Shown here: positions 20,745 to 30,897 of the stretch, in pieces
Position numbering within the stretch: the stretch's first letter is position 1
How the letters are laid out: each line of letters starts with the position of its first letter
NCBI RefSeq assembly: GCF_010093815.1
Contig: NW_022985557.1
Coordinates: forward strand, 1,116,001-1,180,000
Length of the DNA stretch: 64,000 nt
Direction: 5' to 3'
Source: Pseudovirgaria hyperparasitica
Taxonomy: Eukaryota; Ascomycota; Dothideomycetes; Acrospermales; Acrospermaceae
Translations under genes and position numbers: made by a program
Notes under the pieces: model-generated
Databases searched by the model: none
What the model was told of the DNA's origin: nothing
The model's input: the letters and a program-made list of their open reading frames with translations, nothing else

Positions 20745-21329
20745 TTCTTATTTTGACTCTCAAAAGCTGAATTATATTGTGAAGTGTGCGAGATTGTTAG
20801 ATTTCGAGAACTTGAAGCTGTTCGGAACAACTGCCGGACCGAAAAGTGATTTTCACTTGGGGAGCTTGTCGCGCCCCACTTCGAAAGGTTTGAAATAGAA
20901 TTCCCACGAATTGAACGCCAACCATGTTACCGGCTACTTTGACGTTTGGGGCGAAGCTGCAGTCGATATGTTATTTCACTACATAGTCTTACTGGTACGG
21001 TCAGATATGAAGCTGACCACGCAATTACGATGTATGTCTTAGTCGACGGTGCATACATTGCGCCTCCAGCGGCTCTACGTCTTGTCCATTAGCAAGAGAC
21101 GACAAGCTTCCGTGCTTGCTTGAGATACACTGCGACGATCTCACTGAGCTAGTGAGCCATGAGTATGTCATATACATGACGCTATAGTGACGATATGTAG
21201 ACGTCCTTCGTTCTGAGAATTAACACTTACATGCGTCACTTTCGCGACTACAATCCTAATAAACCCGTCGCTAGGTGTGGAAAGTAGTTCAGCCCAACAG
21301 CAGTATCTCAGCCCCAAACAACATACATC
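20745..21329. other. intergenic between Trm4 and the oxidase pseudogene
   Basis: About 585 bases that would have been a divergent promoter when the oxidase gene was intact. No feature recognised. Confidence 0.45.
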
Positions 21330-22085
21330 ATGTCCCATCCTGACGGCCGACCGGATATGAAGGCTCATCCACTGAAGGATCCCATGCAATATGAGCAGGA
21401 AGTCTTCGAAAAAGGGCTCAGACATGAGAGTACACCGTTCACTTTCAAACCATGAGAATGGGGAAAGCAAGCGCTTGCTCGGTTATCTGCTGATAGTACT
21501 GGCTATCTCGCCAACGCAGGCAGAATGAGACATTCGACAAGAACATCGCTGCTATCAAGAAATGGTCAATTGTTCCACAGCGACTTGTCAAAGCAGAGCA
21601 TCCAGAACTCGAGGTCAAAGTCCTTGGGCAGAAGCTCAGCTACCCAGTAGCTGTTGCTCCCATAGGTGCTCAGACTATCTTCCACGCTGATGGTGAGATT
21701 GGGAGTGCGCTGGCTGCCAGGTCAGAGAATGTTCCATTCATTATGAGTACCGCGTCCTCGATTTCCATTGGAGCGGTCGCCGAAGCAAACGGCAATGGAA
21801 CACGCTGGTATCAACTTTACTGGCCCAGCAACGAGAATAATGAGATAATCAAATCCATTCTCCAAAGAGCACAAAGGGCTGGGTTTTCGGCCCTGATCGT
21901 GACTCTTGACACCTACTTGCCTGGATGGCGATCCCTCGATATGGACAATGGTTACAACCCATTTCTCCGTTCCGATTCGATCGGAGTGCAAATTGGCTTA
22001 ACCGATGCAGCGGATCGCAACAAGTTCAAGGAGAAACATGGATTAGATGTCGAACATGATCCTGATAGTCAAATAAATCTATCTC
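21330..22085 (+). pseudogene. 5' half of an FMN-dependent alpha-hydroxy-acid oxidase pseudogene
   Basis: Starts at an ATG at 21330 and reads Met-Ser-His-Pro-Asp-Gly-Arg, then Phe-Glu-Lys-Gly-Leu and Pro-Phe-Thr-Phe-Lys-Pro, as in fungal lactate oxidase/monooxygenase-like proteins. An in-frame TGA lies near 21450, and a frame change lies near 21520 before Glu-Thr-Phe-Asp-Lys-Asn. Downstream the frame shows Trp-Ser-Ile-Val-Pro-Gln-Arg-Leu, Pro-Val-Ala-Val-Ala-Pro-Ile-Gly, Met-Ser-Thr-Ala-Ser-Ser, Trp-Tyr-Gln-Leu-Tyr-Trp-Pro, and Thr-Leu-Asp-Thr-Tyr-Leu-Pro-Gly-Trp-Arg, all FMN-binding TIM-barrel blocks. Family similarity stops abruptly after Val-Glu-His-Asp-Pro-Asp at about 22075, where the sequence becomes the reverse complement of the same gene's 3' end. 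Confidence 0.85.
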
Positions 22086-22590
22086 TCGCACCAGACGCTT
22101 TCGGTTCAGGATGCATTGATCAACGGAGGGAATACCGCCTAGATGCATTGTGACCTCTAATTCACCAAGCAGAGCCCTGATTACGTGCGTTACACTTGCT
22201 TCACCTCCCAGAGCAAGGCCGTAGATATATGGCCTGCCAATTAAGCAACATTCTGCGCCAAGACCAAGTGCTTTGAGGATATCCGCGCCGCTGCGGATGC
22301 CAGAGTCGAAGATGACATCAATGTTGTCACCAACAGCATCTAAAATCTGTGGTAAAACCCTCAACGCGCTATTACCACCGTCTTGTTGACGCCCACCATC
22401 GTTCGGTACAACTATTCCTTGTACACCAGCCTCGACTGCTTTATTTGCATCATTGATGCTCTAGATTCCTTTAAGGACGATTGGGCCTTTCCAGTGCTCT
22501 TGGAGGAACTTTATATCTTCCCATGAGTGTGACTTTCCCGGGAATACGGTACGTGCCCATTCTGCTGCTGCTTGACCAATCATGAGCTGT
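22045..22590 (-). pseudogene. inverted 3' half of the same FMN-dependent oxidase
   Basis: Read on the minus strand from about 22590 down, this gives the part missing from the plus-strand half: Ala-Ala-Ala-Glu-Trp-Ala-Arg, Pro-Gly-Lys-Ser-His-Ser-Trp-Glu-Asp, His-Trp-Lys-Gly-Pro-Ile-Val-Leu-Lys-Gly, Gly-Gly-Arg-Gln-Gln-Asp-Gly, Phe-Asp-Ser-Gly-Ile-Arg-Ser-Gly-Ala-Asp, Leu-Ile-Gly-Arg-Pro-Tyr-Ile-Tyr-Gly, and the C-terminal Asn-Arg-Lys-Arg-Leu-Val. Two signs of decay are a TAG replacing a Gln codon near 22470 and Asp where the active-site His is expected just before Gly-Gly-Arg-Gln. The two halves face each other head-on, so no intact enzyme can be made. Confidence 0.85.
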
Positions 22591-23073
22591 AGAAGATCGG
22601 AAGAATTTACTACTCATGTAGAAGAACGCTTTGCAATCTTAATAAGATACGCTTAGCAATCTAGTCTCGGGCCTGTAATGTTTTGTCATATGCTCTAGAC
22701 CTAGGCTCCTTCTTGAAGGTGAGAATGTGAGCTCAGACTTGTGATAATGCTTCAGGCTATCATTCGATTGGAAAGCATATAGACGTACTAAAAATCATTG
22801 ATAGATAGATTACTTGGTACGCACAACGGGTGGGTTGCCATCTTCACATATTTTGAGCTGCTCGCTGACCTCCAAGCAAGTAAATGCGACCTACTAACAT
22901 ACTCATGATCAGATCAGATCACATGTTCATCAAAGAGCAAAGGATGGCAGGATTCGTCAGTCGATTTGGCAGGCTTACATCTGTATTTACAATCTCTCGA
23001 CATACAGTTTACCGCTCGACAGAGGTATACTCGCCGACCGACCAAACCAGCATTGCCGGGACCCTGCTACCGC
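22591..23073. other. intergenic
   Basis: About 480 bases with a slightly AT-rich middle. No feature recognised. The right breakpoint of the pseudogene inversion should lie near its left end. Confidence 0.4.
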
Positions 23074-24443
23074 CTATGATGCATTTGTTCCACTTGCCGA
23101 AAAAGTCTGATCATGCCAGGAATCTCCTTTCAGCTGCATCAGAGCTTCTGCAGCTTGGTGGGTATTCCAGTGCCTTGTCCTCGGAACGTCTGCCGCAGAA
23201 CTGTTCACGCCCTCTCGCTGGCATTCTATCAATCCCCATATAGCTTCGATCTCTGATACACAGTACTCTGACTGGGTCCGTGTGTTCACAGTAGATGACA
23301 TTCCGTCTGTGGATTCTCGAGAACGTCCTCCAATCGCATGGTGCACTTCAGGAGTCACCGGCGGACACATATCTGCATCATTCACTCCGCTTTGTGTATG
23401 GCGTGGTGTCTGCTGGCGCATTCGAGCGGACCTTCGCACGGAGGAAGATCTCGACGATTGCAGAGCATATGCTCTCTGAGGAGAAGCAGCATTGTCATCT
23501 GTATTTTCCCATTTCTTGGCTTGAGCGATGCAAATATCGACGATCGCTTGGGGAATGAGGAAGTTCGCAAAGCATTTATGCCCAGGCGGTATGCAGAGAG
23601 ATATAAAGTCTTTCCCAAACACTGGGGTCAGGGCGTATCTGATGTCATAACAGAATGTCGCCGCCGCTGCCTTGGCTGCTTCGAACGGAACCCAGTAACC
23701 TGAGAGCATGAGTAAACACCACAGGTACACGACAGATCAACTGACTGACCCTGTGCGGGAATACTTCCACCAGTAACATTAAATGCATAGTCATCGATGT
23801 TGTTGAGAGTAAGCATTCTCTTAGGTACTGTCTAGGGAAAGTGTTGGCATGGGACTGTTCCAACTCAGCAAAGCCATGTACGCACCTTGGAGTGGCCTAA
23901 TGCTTTGAAGAACGAAGTCATCCTGACGAAACCAGTTGTATGGTCCCATGCAACATACCAGAACTTCTCTTTCGCCTCGGCTACAACTCGATGACGAAGT
24001 TCATGAGGTAGTTGAAAGACGTACTGAAAAACTGCATCTCCATTAGCGATCTCTGTCGATATCACGCCTCTACTCTCCGCACCTTCGAACCCTGCACGTC
24101 CGGTCCTCTCCCGGAATTTCTTCTTGTTGCTACTGTACGGAATAGTGCGATGGTAGTTCGCGATGCTACCCTGAGGGAAAATACGAAATCTCCTGTGTTG
24201 CTGGGCGAGCTCTAGATCGCCCGCATCTTCATGGGATGGATAAGCAACATTCTCAGGAAGTGGCTCTGCTCTGACGAAGGGTATAACATCTTTTGGAAGC
24301 TTTGGAGCCTTTGGAGAATCCGGTGATATGATTGCTACTCCTGGTGGGACAAATGTACGAGGTAACGATTGAGTTTGATCGTATACAACATCGTCCATAG
24401 GTTGCCTAGTGGGATTGAGCATGGTCCTGATTGACATAGACAT
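23074..24443 (-). CDS. APSES-type DNA-binding regulator (Xbp1-like)
   Basis: Three exons (24443-23886, 23831-23750, 23699-23074) encode 421 residues. A 5'-UTR intron probably ends just before the start (GCTGAC branch, TTGCAG acceptor). Residues about 110-245 form a KilA-N/APSES domain: Thr-Ile-Pro-Tyr-Ser, Val-Phe-Gln-Tyr-Val-Phe, a Trp-Asp-His-Thr-Thr-Gly-Phe-Val-Arg-Met-Thr segment, Phe-Phe-Lys-Ala-Leu-Gly-His-Ser-Lys, Asn-Val-Thr-Gly-Gly, Gly-Tyr-Trp-Val-Pro-Phe-Glu-Ala-Ala-Lys, and Ala-Ala-Thr-Phe-Cys-Tyr-Asp-Ile-Arg-Tyr-Ala-Leu-Thr-Pro-Val-Phe-Gly. This combination matches the Xbp1 branch of fungal APSES proteins better than StuA or Mbp1. Both flanks are polar and Pro/Ser-rich. It probably acts in the nucleus as a repressor or regulator; target genes are unknown. 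Confidence 0.85.
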
Positions 24444-25336
24444 GACTGTTCTGCAATATATGTCAGCTGTTTTTTTGATTCAGTGTATATGTTGGAGTGT
24501 ACAGATTGTATGACAGACCAGACTTGCGGTGAAATAAAGACAAAAAGTGATGGTCGTACTACGGAAAGAGCTTGGGAGAGAATAAGAGCAGTGAGGTCGG
24601 TCAAACGCAATCTTTGGGAGAGATGGTTTGCGAGACAGCACATGAAGGCCAGCAAGGTCTTTTGTTGTCGAGTGGACTCTTGAACAGCGATATGGAAGAC
24701 TGGTTGGCTCTGTTCCATCCAACAACCTAAGCGTGTGCATCTGAAGTTCGTTTGAGCAGCTACAGTAGCTGGATTGAAGGATATCGGTTCGGATCAGGCT
24801 TTTTGGCAGTACGTTGAATTACATCCTTCGTCCATGGAGATCATTGGTTGTTGTTTGTCTCAACGAGCAGATTTCTATCCAGCCAGTTTCATGGCTTGTT
24901 TGCGTCTGCGGGCGGTGTGTGGCATTGCTTGTTTCTTCCAGAGATTGTCTCTGTCACCCAACGCTTGCTTCGGCTTCTTGCAGCAACCAAAATAGCATTT
25001 ATACATAGCTCGTTGTGAGCGATGGTAGAATGAGCCTTTTGACATTCGCACATGCACGTTCCACTGATGCACGCAGGGGTCAATCTGGAGCAACTGGTTA
25101 GTTCTGTGATCAGGACAATACCTGCGCGGCTCTCCACTATCAACCTGGGATAGGACTACTCAGCATCACTCGTAGCCTTATTAAGATGGCCTTGAAGATA
25201 GAGATCCATCGACAGGGGAATATACCCGGGTAGCTTGCACCAAGCTATTCGTATCCAACTGGACGTAAAGAGATGCCAAAAGCCTTTACTGGACAGTTAG
25301 GAGCTCCACTAGATCCTACTCCCAACATGAATAAGT

Positions 25337-25763
25337 CTAAATGCCGTCGTAGCTAGCCTGAGTCGAGTGCGGTGCGACAAGGTATTCTTGGATCGGTATA
25401 AGACGAAGACCATCATACAGCTGCCCGGTTCTAGCAAGCAAGATGACGTTGTTCAGCAGACGATGATATAGCAGCATTTCAGTCTGCGCGGCATATGTTG
25501 AACTTCCATGCATAGAATGAAACTCTAGAAAAGTCTTTTGATGGGTCTCATCGTCTAAGCGACTTCGTACGCCATGCATGTCTTTAGGACAGTTACAGCC
25601 GTTCTTGAACGGAAGACAGGGTATCCTAGCACGCATCTTTCTCCACGTTTCGATCAGAAAGACGGTGCTTGGATCCACAGATCCACAGCTCCACTCAAGC
25701 ACTGCACCAGTTCCTCCTGTCTGCTTGTTGTCACTGTCGGGCGATTGGACTAAAGAGCCCTAG
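25337..25763 (-). CDS. possible exon of an unrecognised gene
   Basis: The minus-strand frame stays open from about 25763, where CCTAG could be a splice acceptor, to a stop at 25337. The sequence looks protein-like: Glu-Trp-Ser-Cys-Gly-Ser-Val, Phe-Leu-Ile-Glu-Thr-Trp-Arg-Lys-Met, a Cys-Leu-Pro-Phe-Lys-Asn-Gly-Cys-Asn-Cys cluster, then two helical segments (Thr-Phe-Leu-Glu-Phe-His; Leu-Leu-Tyr-His-Arg-Leu-Leu-Asn-Asn-Val-Ile-Leu-Leu-Ala). No family recognised. A neighbouring minus-strand frame (25731-25919) with Cys-Asn-His-Cys might be part of the same gene. Could equally be a fragment. Confidence 0.3.
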
Positions 25764-27231
25764 GATCCCCGTTGCCGTAATTATCTTTTCCAGTCGGAAG
25801 AAGAAAATTAATCTTTGCAATCCAGGATCGTCAATTCTGCTGAAGCCTTGGTGTAACGCATGTAGCCGAGGCCCGTTGCAATGGTTGCACATTGGATTTG
25901 GCTTGCCAGCGTGGAGCAAGGGGGAGGGGGCTTGTCAACGACACACTTGACTCATAGTATCGACAGGCATGTCTATCATTATGAGAGTTTTGCTGGCTGG
26001 GACACTTGTTGTCGGAGCATTCAGTTACCATGAAGGCTTTCAAAAGCGTATAGGGCGAAGAGCTTCTAACGATGCTATGCGTCTAGAAGGCTCGATTTCA
26101 CTATAGGCAAGGTCTTCGGGCAGCACACACTATATCGAACCAAACGTCACCGACCCAAGAATCCGTAGTCAATGGTATTTCCGACCAAGAGAGTGCTGTC
26201 AGTCACATGACTGAGGGAAGCTTGTATTACCGGAACGGTCTCGCAGTGTCTGCCAGCGTCGTACATATCCGTGATATCCCAGCAAGGCCCACCTACCCAC
26301 TGACTCTGTTTCCACTTTATTGCCACTTTAACCAGCTGCAGAAACACCTCAGAGGGCTTCTCACCATATATTCAAGGCCTAGCGGCAACGCTCCTTGCAA
26401 CCGATGCACGTCTATCCGTATGGACTTGTGGGAGTCTCTTCCAGAACGATATGGCTGAAGGAGCTCTGCTGCGTAACAACAACCTACATAATGCTAATGT
26501 GATTTTAGCGTTACCTGTTTGTTTGCTTTTTCAAGCTGGACTAGACTTTCACACTGTCTCGGGCCGTTCTTGTATCTTCGTCGCGCGTCATCTTGGTGTC
26601 TTGATAGGCATAAGATGATGGGCTGCCACTGGTGTTGCAGCAGGGGGTGTATCAACAATTACTTGGTCTTCAGATCTGTTGCTTGTCTGCCACTCAATAC
26701 CATGTATGCTGGTCGAACGGACCGCCATATCCTGGAAGCCGTCCGACATGTCGCGCAGAACTACACTACCTTACCGCAGCACCGGCCCGTTTCGATTACA
26801 AGCCACTGTCATTCCGACCTCCAATCAGCGGCTACCACAGCAGGTTCTGGGTCTTGCAGATATTGATGATTCGTTCCATTTGGATGGGTTCGGCAGCAAA
26901 TACCCCCACAAGGGGAAGACTTCCATTTCGGCACCCAACTGTCCAGACGCAGTCATAATTAGCTACACACGACAGTAGTACGGTTATGGCAGCCTCAAAA
27001 AATGCCCGTAATTGGTGGAAGTGACTACTACAGGCAGGACTGCTGCTCGAAGTCTTCAGGATTGTTACATATGGACAGTGAAAGGTACTCGCGATCTCCT
27101 ACTGTGCAGAATACCCATTCTTTCTATCGGCTAACCATTGACGTATAACATCTCTCATATGTAGCTTGATCCGGAAACAGTTATTCTTCAGCCTTCCTTA
27201 CTTCAGGCCCTGGGTGGTGAAGCAAGCAGAG

Positions 27232-27600
27232 TTACACGAACTCGTGGGACACACGCCTTCTTTCTCCCATATTTTGCCATCTTTTACACAAAGGGCATGG
27301 CCCACCTACAACATGCAACCTGCAACCTGCAACGCCGTTCGGGTGCTCCAGAGCCCCGTTGGTTCCGGTGTAGGGAGTCTTCATCATGTCGTCGGAGATG
27401 GTCCTGCACCCTTCATGATCCCCCTCCACCTCCTCCCAGCCGTCCGGCTGATCGGCTCGATCCGCCTTCCCCGAGCATTCTCTGCTAGATTGGTCTTTCT
27501 GGAGCCCTAGCTGGACCTTGCTCCTCTTACTGAAGAGAGGGTTTGATGACGTGAGACGACTTTGGATGAGGTCTGTTTGAGCTGTCGGTGAGTTGCTCAT
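27232..27600 (-). CDS. possible small orphan protein
   Basis: A 122-codon frame from an ATG at 27600. Composition is polar and balanced, with one Cys-Pro-Leu-Cys pair near the C-terminus. No signal peptide, domain or intron support. Kept only because it is the cleanest ATG-started frame in this gene-poor region. Confidence 0.25.
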   Translation of the reverse strand: MSNSPTAQTDLIQSRLTSSNPLFSKRSKVQLGLQKDQSSRECSGKADRADQPDGWEEVEGDHEGCRTISDDMMKTPYTGTNGALEHPNGVAGCRLHVVGGPCPLCKRWQNMGERRRVSHEFV

Positions 27601-29371
27601 GCCATGAAAGATGGAGCGACTTCACACTACCTTAAATGTTCATGACCATGCCTTCTACCATCACTCCTTGTACAACGATTCGGTTCATGCGAACGTTGAC
27701 AAGTCTCCCCAAGATAGAACTGCCTTGCCGTACGCCAACTTTCACAACCTCCATTGATACACCATTCATTCTTGTGTCGCCCAATGCCCAAACCCCAATC
27801 AGTGATACACTGCCATTTCGCCCCGCGTTCGGGGCTTTTAGCAAACGGCAAGCACGCGGTCCCAAACGGTCGTAACGTTCCTCATAAGCTATCGAGGCGG
27901 CTTGCCCACGCTCCGAGTCACTGTTAGGACGGCTTGAACAGCTTCAAGACTGCTGTTTGGGATTTGGCATAGACCTGTTTGCTTGATTTCTATTGTCGTC
28001 GACGATGACAACGGATGCTTGGTGTTTGGTTGCCTGTCGTCACTAGGACGCCTTTTCTTTTTGGTTGACTTTGTTGGCTGGTCGCTGGCTGGTTAGCTGG
28101 GGTGTGACACTGACAAGGCTTGGAATTGCTGCTTTGAGTAGGATGGAGCGCAGTGCTTTGGATTCCAAATACACCATGTGAGTGGGAGCTCGAACTGGCT
28201 GTGAGAACCCTTAATTCGATGTCGAAGGAGATGTCATTTTCATCATCGACTCAGCTCGACGGCTAATCGTTTCACGGCGAGAGTCAAGTAGGCTTCCAAC
28301 ATGTCTCTCGTGATGTCTACATGGATCTGATCACCTGAACCGGAGAGAGCGTTTGCCAAGTCCTTCCAAAATTCCACTCACGTTCAAGCTCAACCAGGCC
28401 TACTAAGTATGGTCCCAAGGTTATGTTGCACGGCGAGCGGTGCTTCTATCCAGGTTATGCCTACTTAAAGCTGAGATGCTATGATGTGCTACTTGCATAT
28501 CCCATATAACCTTCCAGTCTCTCATACTTCATCTTGTCTTCGTCGCTACGTTACCTGCCTATCTGCGACTGCCTCTCTTCTCGTACGGCCAGTCCAGACT
28601 AATGTATTCTACGTGACGTATAGAGAAACTCAACATAAGAACTCGACTGGCTGGTGAACCACCTTGGTACTTATTGGATATATGGAGATGTCCATCAGTG
28701 TTTCTGATTGAGCTTAAGCTAGTGGTGTGACTACCACCAAACCATTGTGGTATATAGCTCCTTTATTTTGATCCTCATCAAATGTATGAGCATAACATAG
28801 ACGTCATCTTCCCTTAATCGTGCGCAAGTGCTCAATGGTAGAGAGAGCTATATGAGTTACACGCCTGCCATTTGCGCTTTTTTTTAGCTGTATACACAAC
28901 AAATTCTTGATCATCTTTCTGTGACATATCGCACCTGAAATACACACTAGGCGAAATATCCATCGCCATTCGAAGACAATGCAAGATTTAGGAAACCAGC
29001 GAGCATGATATACCGGAACGACTGCCTCACACCATGCACGCATACAGACACCACACAAACATACACTCACTCAACCATTCCAACCTCGCCCTCCCAGGCG
29101 TACTGCACAACCAAGTCTACACCTCCCATCTTCTCGCTCTTCTATGCCTCACGAACACCTTCTTCCTCAACCTCCTCTCCACCACCAGGAACAACTCTAA
29201 AATTCCGGGCCGACTAAATATAGTAGTTCTAGAAGGCTCAATGTTGTATTTTCCGTAGTCTTCTTATTCTCTCACGCCAAGAACACAAGAAATGAGGGAC
29301 AAGATAATCATTCTTGCTTTCTTGGCATTGTTCTTTACGTACTGCTTGCTTTCGCAGCCGGGCCAGGCCAC

Positions 29372-30664
29372 TCAATCAAACGGGATCCTACGCAGCCCTT
29401 CAATGCCCATGCGCTTCTTCATTTCCTCTGCCGCGCCTACACTACTGGGAACCTTGATCCCGCAACAATCGCCCCACGAATTCGCCGTGTGGACGTGTCT
29501 CATGCCATCCTTCATGACTACAATCTCGCCGCCTTCCGCCTCATCCTCTTCGCGAGGCACGCCGCTCTGCTCCTCCGTGCTCATGCCATCCACAGCCGGA
29601 ACCAGCGATCCGAACAGGAAATGCTGCATCACGGGCAACTTGCCCAGCACCTCGCGCACAAACATCTTGCGCATGCCGCCCTCGACCTTTTCCCACGATT
29701 TGGCTGCGCTGATGTCGTCGAGCATGGGGCTGTGCCAGCGCAGACCCTCGACGTTCTTGACGCTGTTGACGAATTGTACTTGGTCGAGGTACATGAACTC
29801 CTTGCCGAATTCCTCGAGTGTGAAGGCTTGGTGGATGGACTTGGGGCGGATGTAGGGGTGGTGGTAGAGCTGTGATGCGCCGAAGAGGAATGGGAGGAAC
29901 TGGTAGTCGTCGAGACCCCAGACGCCGTGCGAGCCGGCGGGCTCAAGGTAGTATGTCGTCTGGACGTTGCGCATGAGGCGCAGGTAGCGGGGAAGGATGC
30001 GGAGGATGACGGCGGGGAAGGTGGATGGTGGGAGGTAGTTGAGGCGGTTGAGGCAGAGCAGCCATGTGAAAAAATTCAGCTCATGGCCGGAGCCGTAGTC
30101 GATTCGTGTCCTGTTGCCAAAGGAATTGCTCAAGTATGTTGATATCTCATCGACGGTGGCAGGATCTGTAATGCCTAGCTTCGCGTGCCATTCCTGCTGT
30201 GCCAGCTCGACCTCGTCGACGTATCGATGGAAGCTCTTGTTTCCAAAGCGTGAGCCTTCATTGTCTTCTGGTGGACATTTTTGTATGAGTGCCTCGGCCT
30301 CGTCGAGGACTTGTAGTACTGCGTGAATTATCGGGTCGAGTGTTTCATCCTTGGCAGAAGATATGGGTTTGTCTCTCACGCTGTCCGAAAGTGTGAAGAT
30401 GAAAGAAGTGATGAGATCGTATGTGGAAGAAGCTAGGAAGACGGCATGGTCGTGGGGTGAGAGAATACGTCTACTGGGCTTTATGTATTGCCATCCTTGC
30501 TGCGTCGCAGGAGGCTCTGGGAGTAGCGGAGTTTGCGGAGGAGGGCTGCGGGGTCGTTCAGGGACGCTGGATTTCCGATTCGCAGGGAGTAGGGATTTGA
30601 GGGGAGGAATCTTCTTGGAGAGATCTGGAGGACTTTCAGGGACGCCCTGTGTGGCTGTAGGCAT
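29372..30664 (-). CDS. rrd1: PP2A phosphatase activator (PTPA family, Rrd1-like peptidyl-prolyl isomerase)
   Basis: Single exon of 430 residues from the Met-Pro-Thr-Ala start at 30664; the frame extends to 30784, but those residues look like leader. After a Pro/Ser-rich N-terminus, the PTPA domain begins near residue 75 (Pro-Ser-Arg-Arg-Ile-Leu-Ser) and shows Phe-Gly-Asn-Lys-Ser-Phe, Ser-Phe-Gly-Asn-Arg-Thr-Arg-Ile-Asp-Tyr-Gly-Ser-Gly-His-Glu, Gly-Ser-His-Gly-Val-Trp-Gly-Leu-Asp-Asp-Tyr-Gln-Phe-Leu-Pro-Phe, and Phe-Met-Tyr-Leu. The C-terminus ends in Ser-Trp-Gly-Asp-Cys-Cys-Gly-Ile-Lys-Val-Pro-Ser-Ser, found in the long Rrd1 branch. These proteins isomerise a proline in the PP2A catalytic subunit and help load its metals. 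Divergent from the peroxin gene, 233 bases between starts. Confidence 0.93.
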   Translation of the reverse strand: MPTATQGVPESPPDLSKKIPPLKSLLPANRKSSVPERPRSPPPQTPLLPEPPATQQGWQYIKPSRRILSPHDHAVFLASSTYDLITSFIFTLSDSVRDKPISSAKDETLDPIIHAVLQVLDEAEALIQKCPPEDNEGSRFGNKSFHRYVDEVELAQQEWHAKLGITDPATVDEISTYLSNSFGNRTRIDYGSGHELNFFTWLLCLNRLNYLPPSTFPAVILRILPRYLRLMRNVQTTYYLEPAGSHGVWGLDDYQFLPFLFGASQLYHHPYIRPKSIHQAFTLEEFGKEFMYLDQVQFVNSVKNVEGLRWHSPMLDDISAAKSWEKVEGGMRKMFVREVLGKLPVMQHFLFGSLVPAVDGMSTEEQSGVPREEDEAEGGEIVVMKDGMRHVHTANSWGDCCGIKVPSSVGAAEEMKKRMGIEGLRRIPFD

Positions 30665-30897
30665 CTTGAGCGAAAGTGTGGTGTCGGTGGTGGATAATCG
30701 TAGGCACGCTGGGAGCTTGAGGAATCTTTGAAGCTCAAGCTGTAGGTTCCGTCCACGATAGGCTTGGCACTTCAACGTCATCACATGCTTTCACTCCGAG
30801 GCGCACGCCAAACTCCCAGTCACACTTCGCCCTGTTTCGAAGATACACTCCTCCACTGAAGCTCTCCATGAGATAGCAAAGCAGTGTCGAGTCCACC
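30665..30897. promoter_or_regulatory. divergent promoter, PP2A activator / peroxin
   Basis: 233 bases separate the two start codons (about 110 if the longer activator start is used). The two genes must share or interleave promoter elements. No specific binding site could be named. Confidence 0.6.

Larger units (their letters stand above)
24444..29371. other. 4.9-kb stretch without a defensible gene
   Basis: Both strands carry many short open frames, but none shows a known domain. The best candidates are listed separately (25337-25763, 27232-27600). Frames around 26150-26350 (minus) and 26680-26980 (plus) have some protein-like composition but no start, splice or family support. Small local duplications occur (GATCCACA near 25671-25686, GCAACCT near 27314-27329). 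It may be a graveyard of decayed genes or a region of lineage-specific genes; the sequence alone does not decide. Confidence 0.45.

Noticed and set aside
24335-24718. 127-codon minus-strand frame upstream of the APSES gene
   Set aside because: It lies in the leader/5'-UTR-intron region of that gene and has no family content.
30665-30784. 40-residue extension of the PP2A activator
   Set aside because: It is in frame but not conserved-looking and would run through most of the divergent promoter; the start at 30664 is preferred.
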